DNA from: Beijerinckiaceae bacterium
GTDB taxonomy: Bacteria; Bacteroidota; Bacteroidia; Chitinophagales; Chitinophagaceae
Direction of reading: 5' to 3'
NCBI GenBank assembly: GCA_903970475.1
Contig: CAJCIQ010000169.1
Span: 1 to 50,794 of the forward strand
DNA length: 50,794 nt
The first letter of the stretch is position 1, and every line of letters begins with the position of its first letter. The translations under genes and the position numbers were made by a program. Positions 19,521-27,377 of the stretch are shown in pieces. Under the pieces are notes generated by a model. The model saw only the letters and a program-made list of their open reading frames with translations, was not told the origin of the DNA and ran no database searches.

Positions 19521-19535
19521 ACAGAGGACGTGCCT
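19521..19535 (-). promoter_or_regulatory. Candidate sigma-54 (-24/-12) promoter of the ABC array
   Basis: On the minus strand AGGCACG-TCCT-CTGT (19535-19521): GG at 19534-19533 and a G at 19522 are spaced exactly as in TGGCACG-N4-TTGC. The -24 half differs in one base; the -12 half is weaker (GT in place of GC). It lies 22 bases before the ATPase start. No TAnnTTTG box is seen in this intergenic region on the minus strand. Confidence 0.42.
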
Positions 19536-19599
19536 ACCCCATTTATGTACCATATATGATTGATAATCAGTATTTCGCTTGTGGCTCTTATTATTTTTT

Positions 19600-19636
19600 T
19601 GTCCAATATTGAACATATATTGTACAAAATCGGACA
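19600..19636. promoter_or_regulatory. 37-bp inverted repeat, likely activator-binding site
   Basis: Two 16-base arms (19600-19615 and 19621-19636) separated by TATAT match in 13 of 16 positions when one is reverse-complemented: TGTCCAATATTGAACA against TGTCCGATTTTGTACA. The site is centred about 90 bases upstream of the candidate -24/-12 promoter and 59 bases upstream of the regulator's own ATG. This is the geometry of an NtrC-family upstream activating sequence serving both directions. Confidence 0.65.
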
Positions 19637-19676
19637 TTTGTCTTAAGTCATTTCTCTCCCCTCCAGATCAGCACAT

Positions 19677-21056
19677 ATGAAAAAATTTCCGGCCAGCATT
19701 CTCATCGTTGATGATGACCTTGATATCCTTGTTTCTGCAAGGATCTTTCTCAAACAACATTTTCAGACGGTCCATATTTGCCAGGATCCAAAAGAATTGC
19801 ATTCCCTCATTACGACGCTGGAAACGGATATCGTCATGCTGGACATGAATTACCGGAAAGGCACCAATGATGGAAGAGAAGGCCTGTACTGGCTGAAATT
19901 TTTGCACGAAACGGACCCCAGCCTGATACTCATACTCATGACGGCCTACGGGGACGTTGAGCTGGCGGTGGAGTGTTTAAAATCCGGAGCTACCGATTTT
20001 ATCCTCAAACCCTGGAACAACGAGAAATTATTGGCCACCCTTAGTGCTGCCTGGCAATTGAGGGCCACTGGGAAGAAATTACAAAAAGCTGAACAGGTTC
20101 AGGAGACCCTGCAAAATGACATGCTGGGCAGTTCCAGCGGGTTAGTGACCGGAAGTTCCAAGTCAATGCAGGGGGTTATACACACCATTCGAAAAGCAGC
20201 CCCTACGGATGCCAATATTTTGATACTGGGCGAGAACGGGACAGGAAAACAGGTGGTCGCTTCAGAGATCCATAGGCTTTCCAACAGGGCTTCCCGTGTT
20301 TTTATCACCGTGGACCTGGGCGCCCTTCACGCCAATTTGTTTGAGAGTGAATTGTTTGGGCACGCCAAAGGTGCTTTTACCGATGCCCGGGAAGATAAAG
20401 CTGGTCGTTTTGAGCTGGCTGATGGGGGTACCTTGTTCCTGGATGAAATAGGAAACCTACCCCTTCAACTCCAATCCAAATTGCTGCATGCGCTGCAAAA
20501 CAGGACCATTACCCGGGTTGGGGAAACCAAAGAAAGGAAGATCGATATCCGGTTGATCTCCGCTACCAATATGCCTTTGCAGAAAATGGTGCATGAAGGT
20601 ACCTTCCGGGAAGACCTGTTATTCCGCATCAATACGGTAGAGTTAATGCTTCCTCCCTTAAGGGAAAGGGCGGAAGACATTCCGACTTTGAGTGCCCATT
20701 TCCTGGGTCAACTCAATAATAAATACCGTAAACATCTGATTCTGAGCAAGGAAGCAAAGGACGCCATTCTGAAATATGGTTGGCCAGGCAATATCCGGGA
20801 ATTACAGCACGTCATTGAACGTGCCTTGATCATGGCCGAGGGTGATGAAATTCAGGAGGGAGATCTGCACTTATCCTCTGGTCGCAAGCCGGAAGGCGAG
20901 GTAGCCATTTCATCCGGTTTGGACCTGGGCAGTATGGAGCAATTGCTGATCAAAAGTGCATTGGAAAAGCACAAAGGCAATATCAGTAAAGCGGCAATGG
21001 AGCTAGGGCTAACCAGGGCAGCCTTATACAGGCGCATGGAAAAGTTTGGGATTTGA
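19677..21056 (+). CDS. Sigma-54-dependent response regulator (NtrC/ZraR family)
   Basis: A protein of 459 residues with three domains. An N-terminal receiver (about 7-125) has the acidic pocket DDD at 12-14, phospho-acceptor D56 and the K of ILKPW. The AAA+ sigma-54 activation domain (about 155-380) has Walker A GENGTGKQ, the sigma-54 contact loop reading GAFTDA (canonical GAFTGA), and Walker [12 protein letters not shown]-terminal Fis-type helix-turn-helix has [20 protein letters not shown]. It would bind an upstream enhancer and open sigma-54 promoters when phosphorylated. It is divergent from the permease array and shares its control region, so it most likely activates that operon. No histidine kinase gene is adjacent, which is unusual for this class. 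Confidence 0.93.
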   Translation: MKKFPASILIVDDDLDILVSARIFLKQHFQTVHICQDPKELHSLITTLETDIVMLDMNYRKGTNDGREGLYWLKFLHETDPSLILILMTAYGDVELAVECLKSGATDFILKPWNNEKLLATLSAAWQLRATGKKLQKAEQVQETLQNDMLGSSSGLVTGSSKSMQGVIHTIRKAAPTDANILILGENGTGKQVVASEIHRLSNRASRVFITVDLGALHANLFESELFGHAKGAFTDAREDKAGRFELADGGTLFLDEIGNLPLQLQSKLLHALQNRTITRVGETKERKIDIRLISATNMPLQKMVHEGTFREDLLFRINTVELMLPPLRERAEDIPTLSAHFLGQLNNKYRKHLILSKEAKDAILKYGWPGNIRELQHVIERALIMAEGDEIQEGDLHLSSGRKPEGEVAISSGLDLGSMEQLLIKSALEKHKGNISKAAMELGLTRAALYRRMEKFGI

Positions 21057-21068
21057 ACTTTGTAGGCG

Positions 21069-21086
21069 CAACGGCGTGGGCCGTTG
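21069..21086 (+). terminator. Short hairpin after the response-regulator gene
   Basis: Perfect 7-bp stem CAACGGC / GCCGTTG with a GTGG loop, 13 bases past the stop codon. The tail (TCTCTTACC) is only moderately T-rich, so termination is probable rather than certain. Confidence 0.5.
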
Positions 21087-21090
21087 TCTC

Positions 21091-21873
21091 TTACCGCTGC
21101 CGGTAAGTGGTCATCATGACCGCGGCCGTACTGGGATGTCCGCTTTCATAATCTGCCTTACATTTTTCAATATAGGATCCCAGGTCTACGTCGTTGATGT
21201 TTTGCACAAATTCGTAGACAGGGCGATATTGCTTAACGAAGGCCGCCAGTTTATCTCCGGTATATCCTGTTAATTTGGTAATCAGGATATTATTAAAGCG
21301 GTGGTCAATGTATTTTTCGTGCTCTTCCCACTCAAAGAAGTGCTTATAACCCGTCTGGCGTTTGTTATACCCAAACCGAAACATGTTGATAAGGGCGTCC
21401 AGGTCTAAGCCAACGCCGCCCCCGTTGGGATCTATGGACGTCCCAAAGGTTGGGTTACGATAATTGAAGATCTTGGCATATTCCTGCCTGTTTTCCATGG
21501 AATCCGCGTGGTAGGACTGTTTGGTCACATACACTTCCGGCAACTCAGGAGCATCCACCCTTAGGGATATGTCAAAGTTCCAGGGATTTTGTATATCTTT
21601 TATGGCAAACCAAGGGGAGCGCTTATTCAGGAAAGAAAAATAGATGGAGTCTTTTTCATCCACAATGATCTTATAATTTCCCAAGGAGTCGGTAAGCGTT
21701 TGGGGCCCAGAGGTGCTAATCACCGTTACGGAAGGCAAGGTTACCCGTTGGGATCTGTCATAGACGGTTCCTTTGATCATGAGTTGGGTAGATGACTGGG
21801 CACAGACATCAAGCGATAAGAGCGAAGCAAGGACAATACAGGTTAATACATGGAAGCAGAAAGACGTTCTCAA
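21091..21873 (-). CDS. Secreted protein with carboxypeptidase-regulatory-like domain
   Basis: A protein of 260 residues. A signal peptide (about 1-25, ending DVCAQ) precedes a beta-sandwich of the CarboxypepD-regulatory type (about 30-110: IKGTVYDRSQRVTLPSVTV ... TLTDSLGNYKIIV ... IYFSFL). These domains are common at the N-termini of TonB-dependent receptors and other envelope proteins of this phylum. The C-terminal half is charged and has no recognised fold. There is no lipobox cysteine, so periplasmic or surface location is open. It converges on the regulator gene; function unknown. The conserved YNKRQTGYKHFFEWEE stretch is a recurring feature of this uncharacterised family. Confidence 0.75.
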   Translation of the reverse strand: MRTSFCFHVLTCIVLASLLSLDVCAQSSTQLMIKGTVYDRSQRVTLPSVTVISTSGPQTLTDSLGNYKIIVDEKDSIYFSFLNKRSPWFAIKDIQNPWNFDISLRVDAPELPEVYVTKQSYHADSMENRQEYAKIFNYRNPTFGTSIDPNGGGVGLDLDALINMFRFGYNKRQTGYKHFFEWEEHEKYIDHRFNNILITKLTGYTGDKLAAFVKQYRPVYEFVQNINDVDLGSYIEKCKADYESGHPSTAAVMMTTYRQR

Positions 21874-21966
21874 GAAAAAATCTTTAGGTTGTAATATTAC
21901 TTAAGTGGAGCGAGTTATAACCATGTCCGCATACCTTTTAACAACAATTTCTTAGCTTTAAATTCT

Positions 21967-22044
21967 ATGGAAACGAAATCCCCAGAAACCCTGTCTGCAC
22001 TCACTAAAGCGCCCCCTGTTGTTTCTGAAAAAGCATCAAAATAA
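21967..22044 (+). CDS. Possible 25-codon leader ORF before the RDD gene
   Basis: ATG at 21967 opens METKSPETLSALTKAPPVVS and five more residues before TAA. It ends 10 bases before the RDD start and follows an AT-rich stretch with a TAGCTTTA element close to a -7 box. It could be a translated leader or a degenerate former N-terminus. There is no supporting homology. Confidence 0.22.
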   Translation: METKSPETLSALTKAPPVVSEKASK

Positions 22045-22054
22045 TCCTCCGTAT

Positions 22055-22534
22055 ATGGAATCAACGCTTAATGCTCCAAATGAATCCGATCCTTCTTTAC
22101 TCTCTGATCTAGACTATATTATGGGGTCAGAGGACGCAACAGTAGGTCAGCGCTTTGTTAACCGGCTCATTGACGCCATTGTAATATACGTGGCAACCCG
22201 GCTTTCAACCCAACTGCTGATTTACCTGACTGTTCATACGCAGGTTATTGATGTATACTCCTGGAACAGGTGGTTTTTTTATTTCGTGAGCTATGCGATT
22301 ACCATAGTCTACTATGTGGCCTTCGAAGGGCTTAGTCGGGGTAGAACAGTTGGAAAGTTCTGTACCGGCACCAAAGTGGTTCAAGACAACCCAGAGGAGA
22401 GCCCTATTACCGCAAAAGATGCTTTTCTTCGTTCTTTGGTTAGGATCGTTCCCTTTAACGGGCTATCCGCTTTTGGGGGTCATCCATGGCACGATAGATG
22501 GACAAACACGAAGGTGATTCAAATCAAGAAATAG
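22055..22534 (+). CDS. RDD-family integral membrane protein
   Basis: A protein of 159 residues. A polar N-terminus of about 40 residues precedes the RDD domain: GQRFVNRLIDAIVIYVATRLS carries the conserved R-D of helix one. A second helix follows (FYFVSYAITIVYYVAFEGLSRGRTVGKF), and the third segment has LRSLVRIVPFNGLS. Role unknown; RDD proteins are proposed to be transport-related or to modulate envelope ion balance. The upstream open frame from a TTG at 22019 is less likely than ATG 22055. It is convergent with mnmG across a shared terminator. Confidence 0.8.
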   Translation: MESTLNAPNESDPSLLSDLDYIMGSEDATVGQRFVNRLIDAIVIYVATRLSTQLLIYLTVHTQVIDVYSWNRWFFYFVSYAITIVYYVAFEGLSRGRTVGKFCTGTKVVQDNPEESPITAKDAFLRSLVRIVPFNGLSAFGGHPWHDRWTNTKVIQIKK

Positions 22535-22562
22535 ATTTAACGTCGTATAAATCAATGTAAAA

Positions 22563-22581
22563 GGCGCGGTTATTCCGCGCC
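22563..22581. terminator. Bidirectional terminator between RDD gene and mnmG
   Basis: Perfect 7-bp stem GGCGCGG / CCGCGCC with a TTATT loop. The plus-strand tail is CTTATTTATTT and the minus-strand tail is TTTTACATT, so it can serve both converging genes. Confidence 0.8.
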
Positions 22582-22631
22582 CTTATTTATTTACCTGATC
22601 CCGGTGTCTATTCTTTGGCTACTCCTTGCGT

Positions 22632-24500
22632 TTACCGTCCCATATACACCATCAGGATCTGAACATCACTGGGTGTTACCCCCGAAATCCTGGATGCTTG
22701 TCCCAAGGTCCCTGGTCTAATTCGCCCAAATTTCTGCCTGGCTTCCGCTGAGAGGGAATGAATCTTATCGTAATTAAAGTTCTCGGGTATGGTTAGGTCC
22801 TCCATTTGTCCCATACGTGCTACCATTTCCTTTTCCTTTTGGATATAGACGTCGTATTTGATCTGAATATCGGCCTGCTCCAATGTTTCTATACCCATTT
22901 CCCCTAGTATTTCTTTTAGCCGGGGGACACTTAGGTACATGGTATCCAATGAAATGCCTGGCCTTAATAAAAGCTGATGCACCTTTTGCTTCTGAGAAAT
23001 CGCGGCAGAATTATTATCCTCCAGATAGGCATTTACTTCTTCTGGTTCAAGGCTGACCTCGGTCAGTTTCCCTTTCAGGTATTCAACCTGCGCTTGTTTC
23101 TGTTTAACCTTTTCCATTCTTTCTTCAGAGGCGAGGCCCAGATTATAACTCAGTTCCGTCAGACGAAGATCAGCATTATCCTGACGGAGCAGGGTCCTGT
23201 ATTCAGCCCTACTGGTAAACATGCGGTAGGGCTCTTCCGTACCCTTACTAATCAGGTCATCAATCAGCACCCCAATATAGGCTTCACTGCGTTTCAGGAT
23301 CAGGGCATCTTTTTCCTTTGCCGCCAGATGGGCATTGATACCTGCCATTAAGCCCTGGCAAGCAGCCTCTTCATATCCTGTGGTACCATTGATCTGGCCG
23401 GCGAAAAACAAGTTGCTGATTAATTTGGTCTCCAGAGAGTATTTCAATTGCGTTGGCGGGAAATAATCGTATTCAATGGCATATCCAGGTCTGAACATCC
23501 GGCAGTTTTCAAAACCTGGTACCATCCGGAGCGCTTCGTACTGAACGGATTCGGGCAAGGAAGTCGAAAACCCGTTCACATAGATTTCCACCGTATTCCA
23601 TCCTTCCGGCTCCACAAATAGCTGGTGTCTATCCCGCTCGGCAAACCGGTTGATTTTGTCTTCGATGCTGGGGCAATACCGGGGGCCTATGCCTTGTATT
23701 CTGCCCTGGTACATGGGAGAACGATCAAACCCAGTCTTCAAAATATCATGAACCTCGGGTGAGGTGTAGGTAATCCAGCAACTTCTTTGTTGTTCGGGTT
23801 TTACCCTGGGTATATCCAGGAAGGAGAACCCAACAACGGTATCATCCCCCTTTTGTTCCGTCATTTTACTATAATCAAGGCTTCTTCCATCTATACGGGG
23901 AGGCGTTCCGGTTTTTAGTCTGTCGCTTTCAAAACCTAAATCCACCAATTGTTCAGTGATTCCTGTGGCGGCCTTTTCTGCAACCCGGCCTCCTCCAAAT
24001 TGTTTTTCTCCAATATGAATAACCCCATTTAGGAAGGTCCCATTGGTTAACACCACAGACTTAGCCTTGATTTCATGACCCAATCCCGTGATGACCCCTT
24101 CTACCCTTCCGTGTTTGACCAACAAACCCTTTACCATGTCCTGGTAAAAGTCCACATTGGGCGTTTGCTCCAACAGCTCTCTCCATACGGTTGCAAATAA
24201 CATCCGGTCATTTTGGGCGCGGGGGCTCCACATGGCCGGCCCCTTGGACCTGTTCAGCATCCGGAATTGAATGGTACTTCTGTCGCTCACTATCCCGGAA
24301 TAGCCGCCCATGGCATCAATCTCCCGAACGATCTGACCCTTAGCAATACCACCCATGGCCGGATTACAACTCATCTGGGCAATTGTTTGCATATTCATGG
24401 TGATCAAAAGCACCTTGGAGCCCATATTGGCAGCCGAGGCCGCGGCTTCACATCCGGCATGACCGGCACCAACAACTATAACATCATAATGGGGAAACAT
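22632..24500 (-). CDS. mnmG: tRNA uridine-5-carboxymethylaminomethyl modification enzyme MnmG (GidA)
   Basis: A protein of 622 residues, normal length. Together with MnmE it installs the cmnm5 group at wobble U34 of certain tRNAs, using FAD and methylene-THF. Visible motifs: FAD dinucleotide-binding GAGHAGCEAA near residue 11, the SCNPAMGGIAKGQIVREIDAMGG block, TGTPPRIDGRS, DQINGTTGYEEAACQGL-type segment (here GQINGTTGYEEAACQGL), and the C-terminal helical MnmE-binding region with YDVYIQKE. The start is fixed by MFPHYDVIVVGAGHAG; a TAACTTTG -7 box lies four bases upstream, so the mRNA may be nearly leaderless. mnmG is often near oriC, consistent with the rest of the window. Confidence 0.97.
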   Translation of the reverse strand: MFPHYDVIVVGAGHAGCEAAASAANMGSKVLLITMNMQTIAQMSCNPAMGGIAKGQIVREIDAMGGYSGIVSDRSTIQFRMLNRSKGPAMWSPRAQNDRMLFATVWRELLEQTPNVDFYQDMVKGLLVKHGRVEGVITGLGHEIKAKSVVLTNGTFLNGVIHIGEKQFGGGRVAEKAATGITEQLVDLGFESDRLKTGTPPRIDGRSLDYSKMTEQKGDDTVVGFSFLDIPRVKPEQQRSCWITYTSPEVHDILKTGFDRSPMYQGRIQGIGPRYCPSIEDKINRFAERDRHQLFVEPEGWNTVEIYVNGFSTSLPESVQYEALRMVPGFENCRMFRPGYAIEYDYFPPTQLKYSLETKLISNLFFAGQINGTTGYEEAACQGLMAGINAHLAAKEKDALILKRSEAYIGVLIDDLISKGTEEPYRMFTSRAEYRTLLRQDNADLRLTELSYNLGLASEERMEKVKQKQAQVEYLKGKLTEVSLEPEEVNAYLEDNNSAAISQKQKVHQLLLRPGISLDTMYLSVPRLKEILGEMGIETLEQADIQIKYDVYIQKEKEMVARMGQMEDLTIPENFNYDKIHSLSAEARQKFGRIRPGTLGQASRISGVTPSDVQILMVYMGR

Positions 24501-24504
24501 GGCG

Positions 24505-24512
24505 CAAAGTTA
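24505..24512 (-). promoter_or_regulatory. -7 box of mnmG
   Basis: TAACTTTG on the minus strand, an exact TAnnTTTG, four bases before the ATG at 24500. No matching TTTG is found at the expected -33 distance. The position implies a leaderless or near-leaderless transcript. Confidence 0.42.
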
Positions 24513-24534
24513 CGAATGCTATACGCAAATGGGT

Positions 24535-24589
24535 TGTGAAGTTTCGGGGTGCGGCCCTTCGGGATGTGAAGTTTCGGGGTGCGGCCCTT
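24535..24589. repeat. Two direct copies of a 25-base unit, period 30
   Basis: TGTGAAGTTTCGGGGTGCGG with CCCTT following occurs at 24535 and again 30 bases later at 24565, in the mnmG-ybeY intergenic region just before the parS palindrome. There is no coding function; it may be a small duplication or a protein-binding repeat. Confidence 0.85.
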
Positions 24590-24600
24590 TGAGGTCGTTT

Positions 24601-24616
24601 TGTTCCACGTGGAACA
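24601..24616. other. parS site (ParB-binding), perfect palindrome
   Basis: TGTTCCACGTGGAACA is a perfect 16-bp palindrome fitting the conserved parS consensus TGTTNCACGTGNAACA. It lies in the mnmG-ybeY gap, 14.7 kb from the proposed oriC, where chromosomal parS sites are normally found. ParB loaded here would organise and segregate the origin region. Confidence 0.85.
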
Positions 24617-24730
24617 TTCCGAGAGGCCGGGTCCGTGAAACCTTGTGTGTGTAGTGTAGGTGCGCCAACGATGAGTATTGAAACATTTGGAGTCGCCCAC
24701 TGATCAATTTTGGAACATGTTGGGTATGGC

Positions 24731-25165
24731 CTATCTGCCAAACCTTTCATTCCATAGGGAAAGATATTTCTCCTCCATCTCCCTCATCTTCTTTTCCTGA
24801 GCAGGGGTCTTGTCCTTATAGCCGCATAAGTGGAGGGCGCCGTGAAACAGGACCCTACGCAATTCATCTTGAAAGGGTAAGCCCAGGTTCTTGGCGTTGT
24901 CTTTAACCCGATCAACGCTAATATATATTTCCCCCTCCACCCCCGTGGTTCTGGAGTCGCCCATTTCAAAGGTGATGATGTCTGTATAATAGTCGTGTTG
25001 AAGGAAATCCTTATTGATTTGGAGTAGGTACTCATCGGAGCAAAAAACATATTGGAGGCTTGCAAGGCTTTTGTTTTCCACGTGGAACATTTCTATTAAA
25101 AGGGCCTTCACCGAAGTTCTTTCTTTTAAAGAAACAGATCTATCTGCGCCTGAAAATCGAATCAT
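24731..25165 (-). CDS. ybeY: Endoribonuclease YbeY (16S rRNA maturation)
   Basis: A protein of 144 residues. Metal-dependent single-strand endoribonuclease involved in 16S rRNA 3'-end processing and ribosome quality control. The zinc-binding motif HGALHLCGYKD is present, with the two first histidines of the usual HGxLHLxGYDH box intact but the last D-H read as K-D. The upstream segment DIITFEMGDS matches the family's DVLSFP-like strand. A near-perfect parS is embedded in the coding sequence and encodes the MFHVEN stretch, an example of a site constrained by both protein and DNA function. Divergent from feoA. Confidence 0.92.
   Translation of the reverse strand: MIRFSGADRSVSLKERTSVKALLIEMFHVENKSLASLQYVFCSDEYLLQINKDFLQHDYYTDIITFEMGDSRTTGVEGEIYISVDRVKDNAKNLGLPFQDELRRVLFHGALHLCGYKDKTPAQEKKMREMEEKYLSLWNERFGR
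25074..25089. other. Second parS-like site, inside ybeY
   Basis: TTTTCCACGTGGAACA differs from the perfect copy at 24601 by one base in the outer arm; the central TTCCACGTGGAA is intact. It is 473 bases from the first site. Paired parS sites allow ParB spreading to merge. Confidence 0.7.
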
Positions 25166-25221
25166 ATAAGGATAATATGTTGTTTTCCGTATTTCGTAAC
25201 CACCAACGATTCCTGCAAAGG

Positions 25222-25229
25222 TAGCTTTG
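25222..25229 (+). promoter_or_regulatory. -7 box before feoA
   Basis: TAGCTTTG exactly fits TAnnTTTG and lies 24 bases before the preferred feoA ATG at 25254. No clear TTTG is found at the standard -33 distance. Confidence 0.45.
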
Positions 25230-25253
25230 CATAGATATCCGATAAGGTATAAG

Positions 25254-25508
25254 ATGATGAAAAGATTATCTCAGATTTCAATAGGGCAAAAAGCAATAAT
25301 CCGCTCTTTCGACAAAGACGAGATCTTTTTAAAACTCATGGAAATGGGTTGTGTGCCAGGCGAATCCGTCACTATTGATTTGGTTGCCCCCTTAGGAGAT
25401 CCCATATCCATATCGATTGCCGGCTATAGCCTAAGCCTGAGATTAGAAGAAGCCGATCGCATATGGGTAGAGGTTCCAGGGAGCGAATCGGCTATATTTG
25501 AGCAATAA
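25254..25508 (+). CDS. feoA: Ferrous iron transport protein FeoA
   Basis: A protein of 84 residues with the small SH3-like FeoA fold (LSQISIGQKAIIRSF ... LKLMEMGCVPGESVTI ... GDPISISIAGYSLSLRLEEA). FeoA is a cytoplasmic partner that supports the FeoB Fe2+ transporter. The open frame can be extended to a TTG at 25227, but that codon overlaps the -7 box, so ATG 25254 (or the adjacent ATG 25257) is preferred. It is followed eight bases later by nadD, probably co-transcribed. Its expected partner feoB is 10.6 kb away beside nadA, so both feo genes are paired with an NAD-synthesis gene. Confidence 0.9.
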   Translation: MMKRLSQISIGQKAIIRSFDKDEIFLKLMEMGCVPGESVTIDLVAPLGDPISISIAGYSLSLRLEEADRIWVEVPGSESAIFEQ

Positions 25509-25516
25509 TTGCTTAC

Positions 25517-26092
25517 ATGCAAATAGGATTATATTTCGGGTCATTTAATCCCATCCATATTGGCCACCTCATTATTGCCCAACATTGTTTGAATCAAACC
25601 GACTTACATCAGATCTGGTTTGTGGTTAGTCCCCAGAACCCATTTAAACAATCTTCTACTTTACTTAACGAGTATCACCGCCTCCACCTGGTTAGATTAG
25701 GTATAGGAGAAAACCCAGGTTTAAAGGCAAGTGACATTGAATTTCATTTACCAAAGCCCTCTTATACCAGCACAACCCTCACCTATTTGGGCGAAAAATT
25801 TCCTCAGCATCAGTTTTCCATTCTTTTGGGAAGTGATGGATATAGCAATATAGACTCCTGGCATAACGCCTCATTTATCCTGGAGAATTATCCCCTATAT
25901 GTCTATGAAAGAATAGGGTTCTCTCTAACAGATAAACAAACACCCAAACAAGGCGCCTTCCTTAAAGCCCCCTTTCTGGATATTTCTGCTACACATATCC
26001 GTAATCTGGTAGCGGGCAAAAAACCCATAACCTACCTGGTACCTAAGGAGGTGGAAGAAGAAATCAATAAAAATCATTATTACCGGGGGTAG
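25517..26092 (+). CDS. nadD: Nicotinate-nucleotide adenylyltransferase NadD
   Basis: A protein of 191 residues that adenylates nicotinate mononucleotide to deamido-NAD. The nucleotidyltransferase signature GSFNPIHIGHL, with the T/H-x-G-H box, is at residues 8-18. The C-terminal SATHIRN (the ISSTxIR motif) binds ATP phosphates. Conserved FVVSPQNPFK and LLGSDGYSNIDSWH segments match the family. It lies directly behind feoA. Length is typical. Confidence 0.95.
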   Translation: MQIGLYFGSFNPIHIGHLIIAQHCLNQTDLHQIWFVVSPQNPFKQSSTLLNEYHRLHLVRLGIGENPGLKASDIEFHLPKPSYTSTTLTYLGEKFPQHQFSILLGSDGYSNIDSWHNASFILENYPLYVYERIGFSLTDKQTPKQGAFLKAPFLDISATHIRNLVAGKKPITYLVPKEVEEEINKNHYYRG

Positions 26093-26140
26093 ACCTACGC
26101 GCTAAACACGTAAAACGTCGAACCAGGCAGGATACAAAAG

Positions 26141-27355
26141 TCAAAATACCCAACCTAGCAGCAGACAAAACAAAACAATGTAAGGTGGGCGTATCCGCGT
26201 AAAAGTTAGGAGCAAAAAGGTACAGACAATCACCAGCAGGTTAATATAACTGGCCATATGATTATCAAAAAAGGCAATATCCTTTAAGAGGAAAAAGAAA
26301 GAGGCAATCATAATACCCACTACGCAAGCCTGAATTCCCTCCAAAGACCGGTAAAATGCCGCATACTTTCTCAGGTTATGCCATACGGGATAGAAAAATA
26401 GAACCAACAATAAACTGGGGAGAAACACACCAACTACACCGATGACACACCCTAATACCTGACCCCCTGTTCCATAGGGACGCATAGCCATGCCTCCCGT
26501 ATAAGCGCAAACAGAAAAGGTCGGACCAGGAACAGCCTGTACCATCCCGGCTCCAGTAAGCAACTCTTCCCCACTCATGTACTTTGTTTTCTCGTGGAGT
26601 ACAAACTGCTGATACATCATGGGGACCAATACCTGCCCACCACCGAATACGATGCTTCCGAAACGGTAAAAGTTCTCAAATAAGTTAAAGGCCCGTCTAT
26701 CCTGCCACTGCTCTTTCCTGGCCGTTTCGCTAACAAATCCTGCTGCTATGAATACCGCAAGGAACAACCAGATATTCGTCCATCTTATTTTCTTGCGCTC
26801 ATGCGGGATCTGGGGAATACGCTTTGAGCTGAAGTTGGTTACTATCCCGCTTAATATGATTAAAATAGGAAAGATCCAGGGTGTCCGGAAAAAAGCAAAG
26901 GACATTACCGCCACCACCACCATGATTACCCGGGTAATGGTGTTCTTTATGGCAATCTTAAAAACCTTGATGGCAGCAAAGGCCAGGAATCCAACCGCCA
27001 TGGGTTGCAGGTAATTAAATATATTCTTATGCAGGCTGCGGGTATCCAGATACTGAACCAAAAAGGAGAATAACCCCATCAATAAACAGGCGGGGATGAG
27101 CCAGATCAGTAATGTTAGGATTGCTAATGGGACGCCGCCTCTCTTATACCCGATCAAGGTCACCGTTTGAGAGGACGATGCCCCAGGCAATAATTGACAG
27201 AAGGCGCTGTATTCCATCAGTTCCTCTTCGGTCACATCCTTCCGTTTTTGGACGAATGTTTTTAGCATCATCCCCATATGGCCCTGTGGTCCTCCAAAGG
27301 CGGTGATGCTATACCAAAATACGGAACGCAGAAAGGCGCCATGTCTTCGAATCAT
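26141..27355 (-). CDS. chrA: Chromate transporter family protein, two-domain ChrA
   Basis: A protein of 404 residues with two tandem CHR domains. The first starts near residue 10 with [11 protein letters not shown]. The second begins near residue 230 with [11 protein letters not shown] and has the [23 protein letters not shown] motif (the first domain has [15 protein letters not shown]). About ten membrane helices are visible. Members expel chromate or exchange sulfate-like anions; many in this phylum have no proven chromate role. Start 27355 follows the oxygenase stop by 22 bases, giving an asnS - oxygenase - chrA operon order on the minus strand. The family is certain; the substrate is less so. 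Confidence 0.9.
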   Translation of the reverse strand: MIRRHGAFLRSVFWYSITAFGGPQGHMGMMLKTFVQKRKDVTEEELMEYSAFCQLLPGASSSQTVTLIGYKRGGVPLAILTLLIWLIPACLLMGLFSFLVQYLDTRSLHKNIFNYLQPMAVGFLAFAAIKVFKIAIKNTITRVIMVVVAVMSFAFFRTPWIFPILIILSGIVTNFSSKRIPQIPHERKKIRWTNIWLFLAVFIAAGFVSETARKEQWQDRRAFNLFENFYRFGSIVFGGGQVLVPMMYQQFVLHEKTKYMSGEELLTGAGMVQAVPGPTFSVCAYTGGMAMRPYGTGGQVLGCVIGVVGVFLPSLLLVLFFYPVWHNLRKYAAFYRSLEGIQACVVGIMIASFFFLLKDIAFFDNHMASYINLLVIVCTFLLLTFTRIRPPYIVLFCLLLGWVF

Positions 27356-27377
27356 GCCACACTATTTAGTCTATGCT

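Noticed and set aside
24484..24750. Open frame of 88 codons covering the mnmG-ybeY gap
   Set aside because: Its repeat-like composition comes from the 25-base direct repeats, it runs through the parS and both neighbours' ends, and it has no family resemblance.
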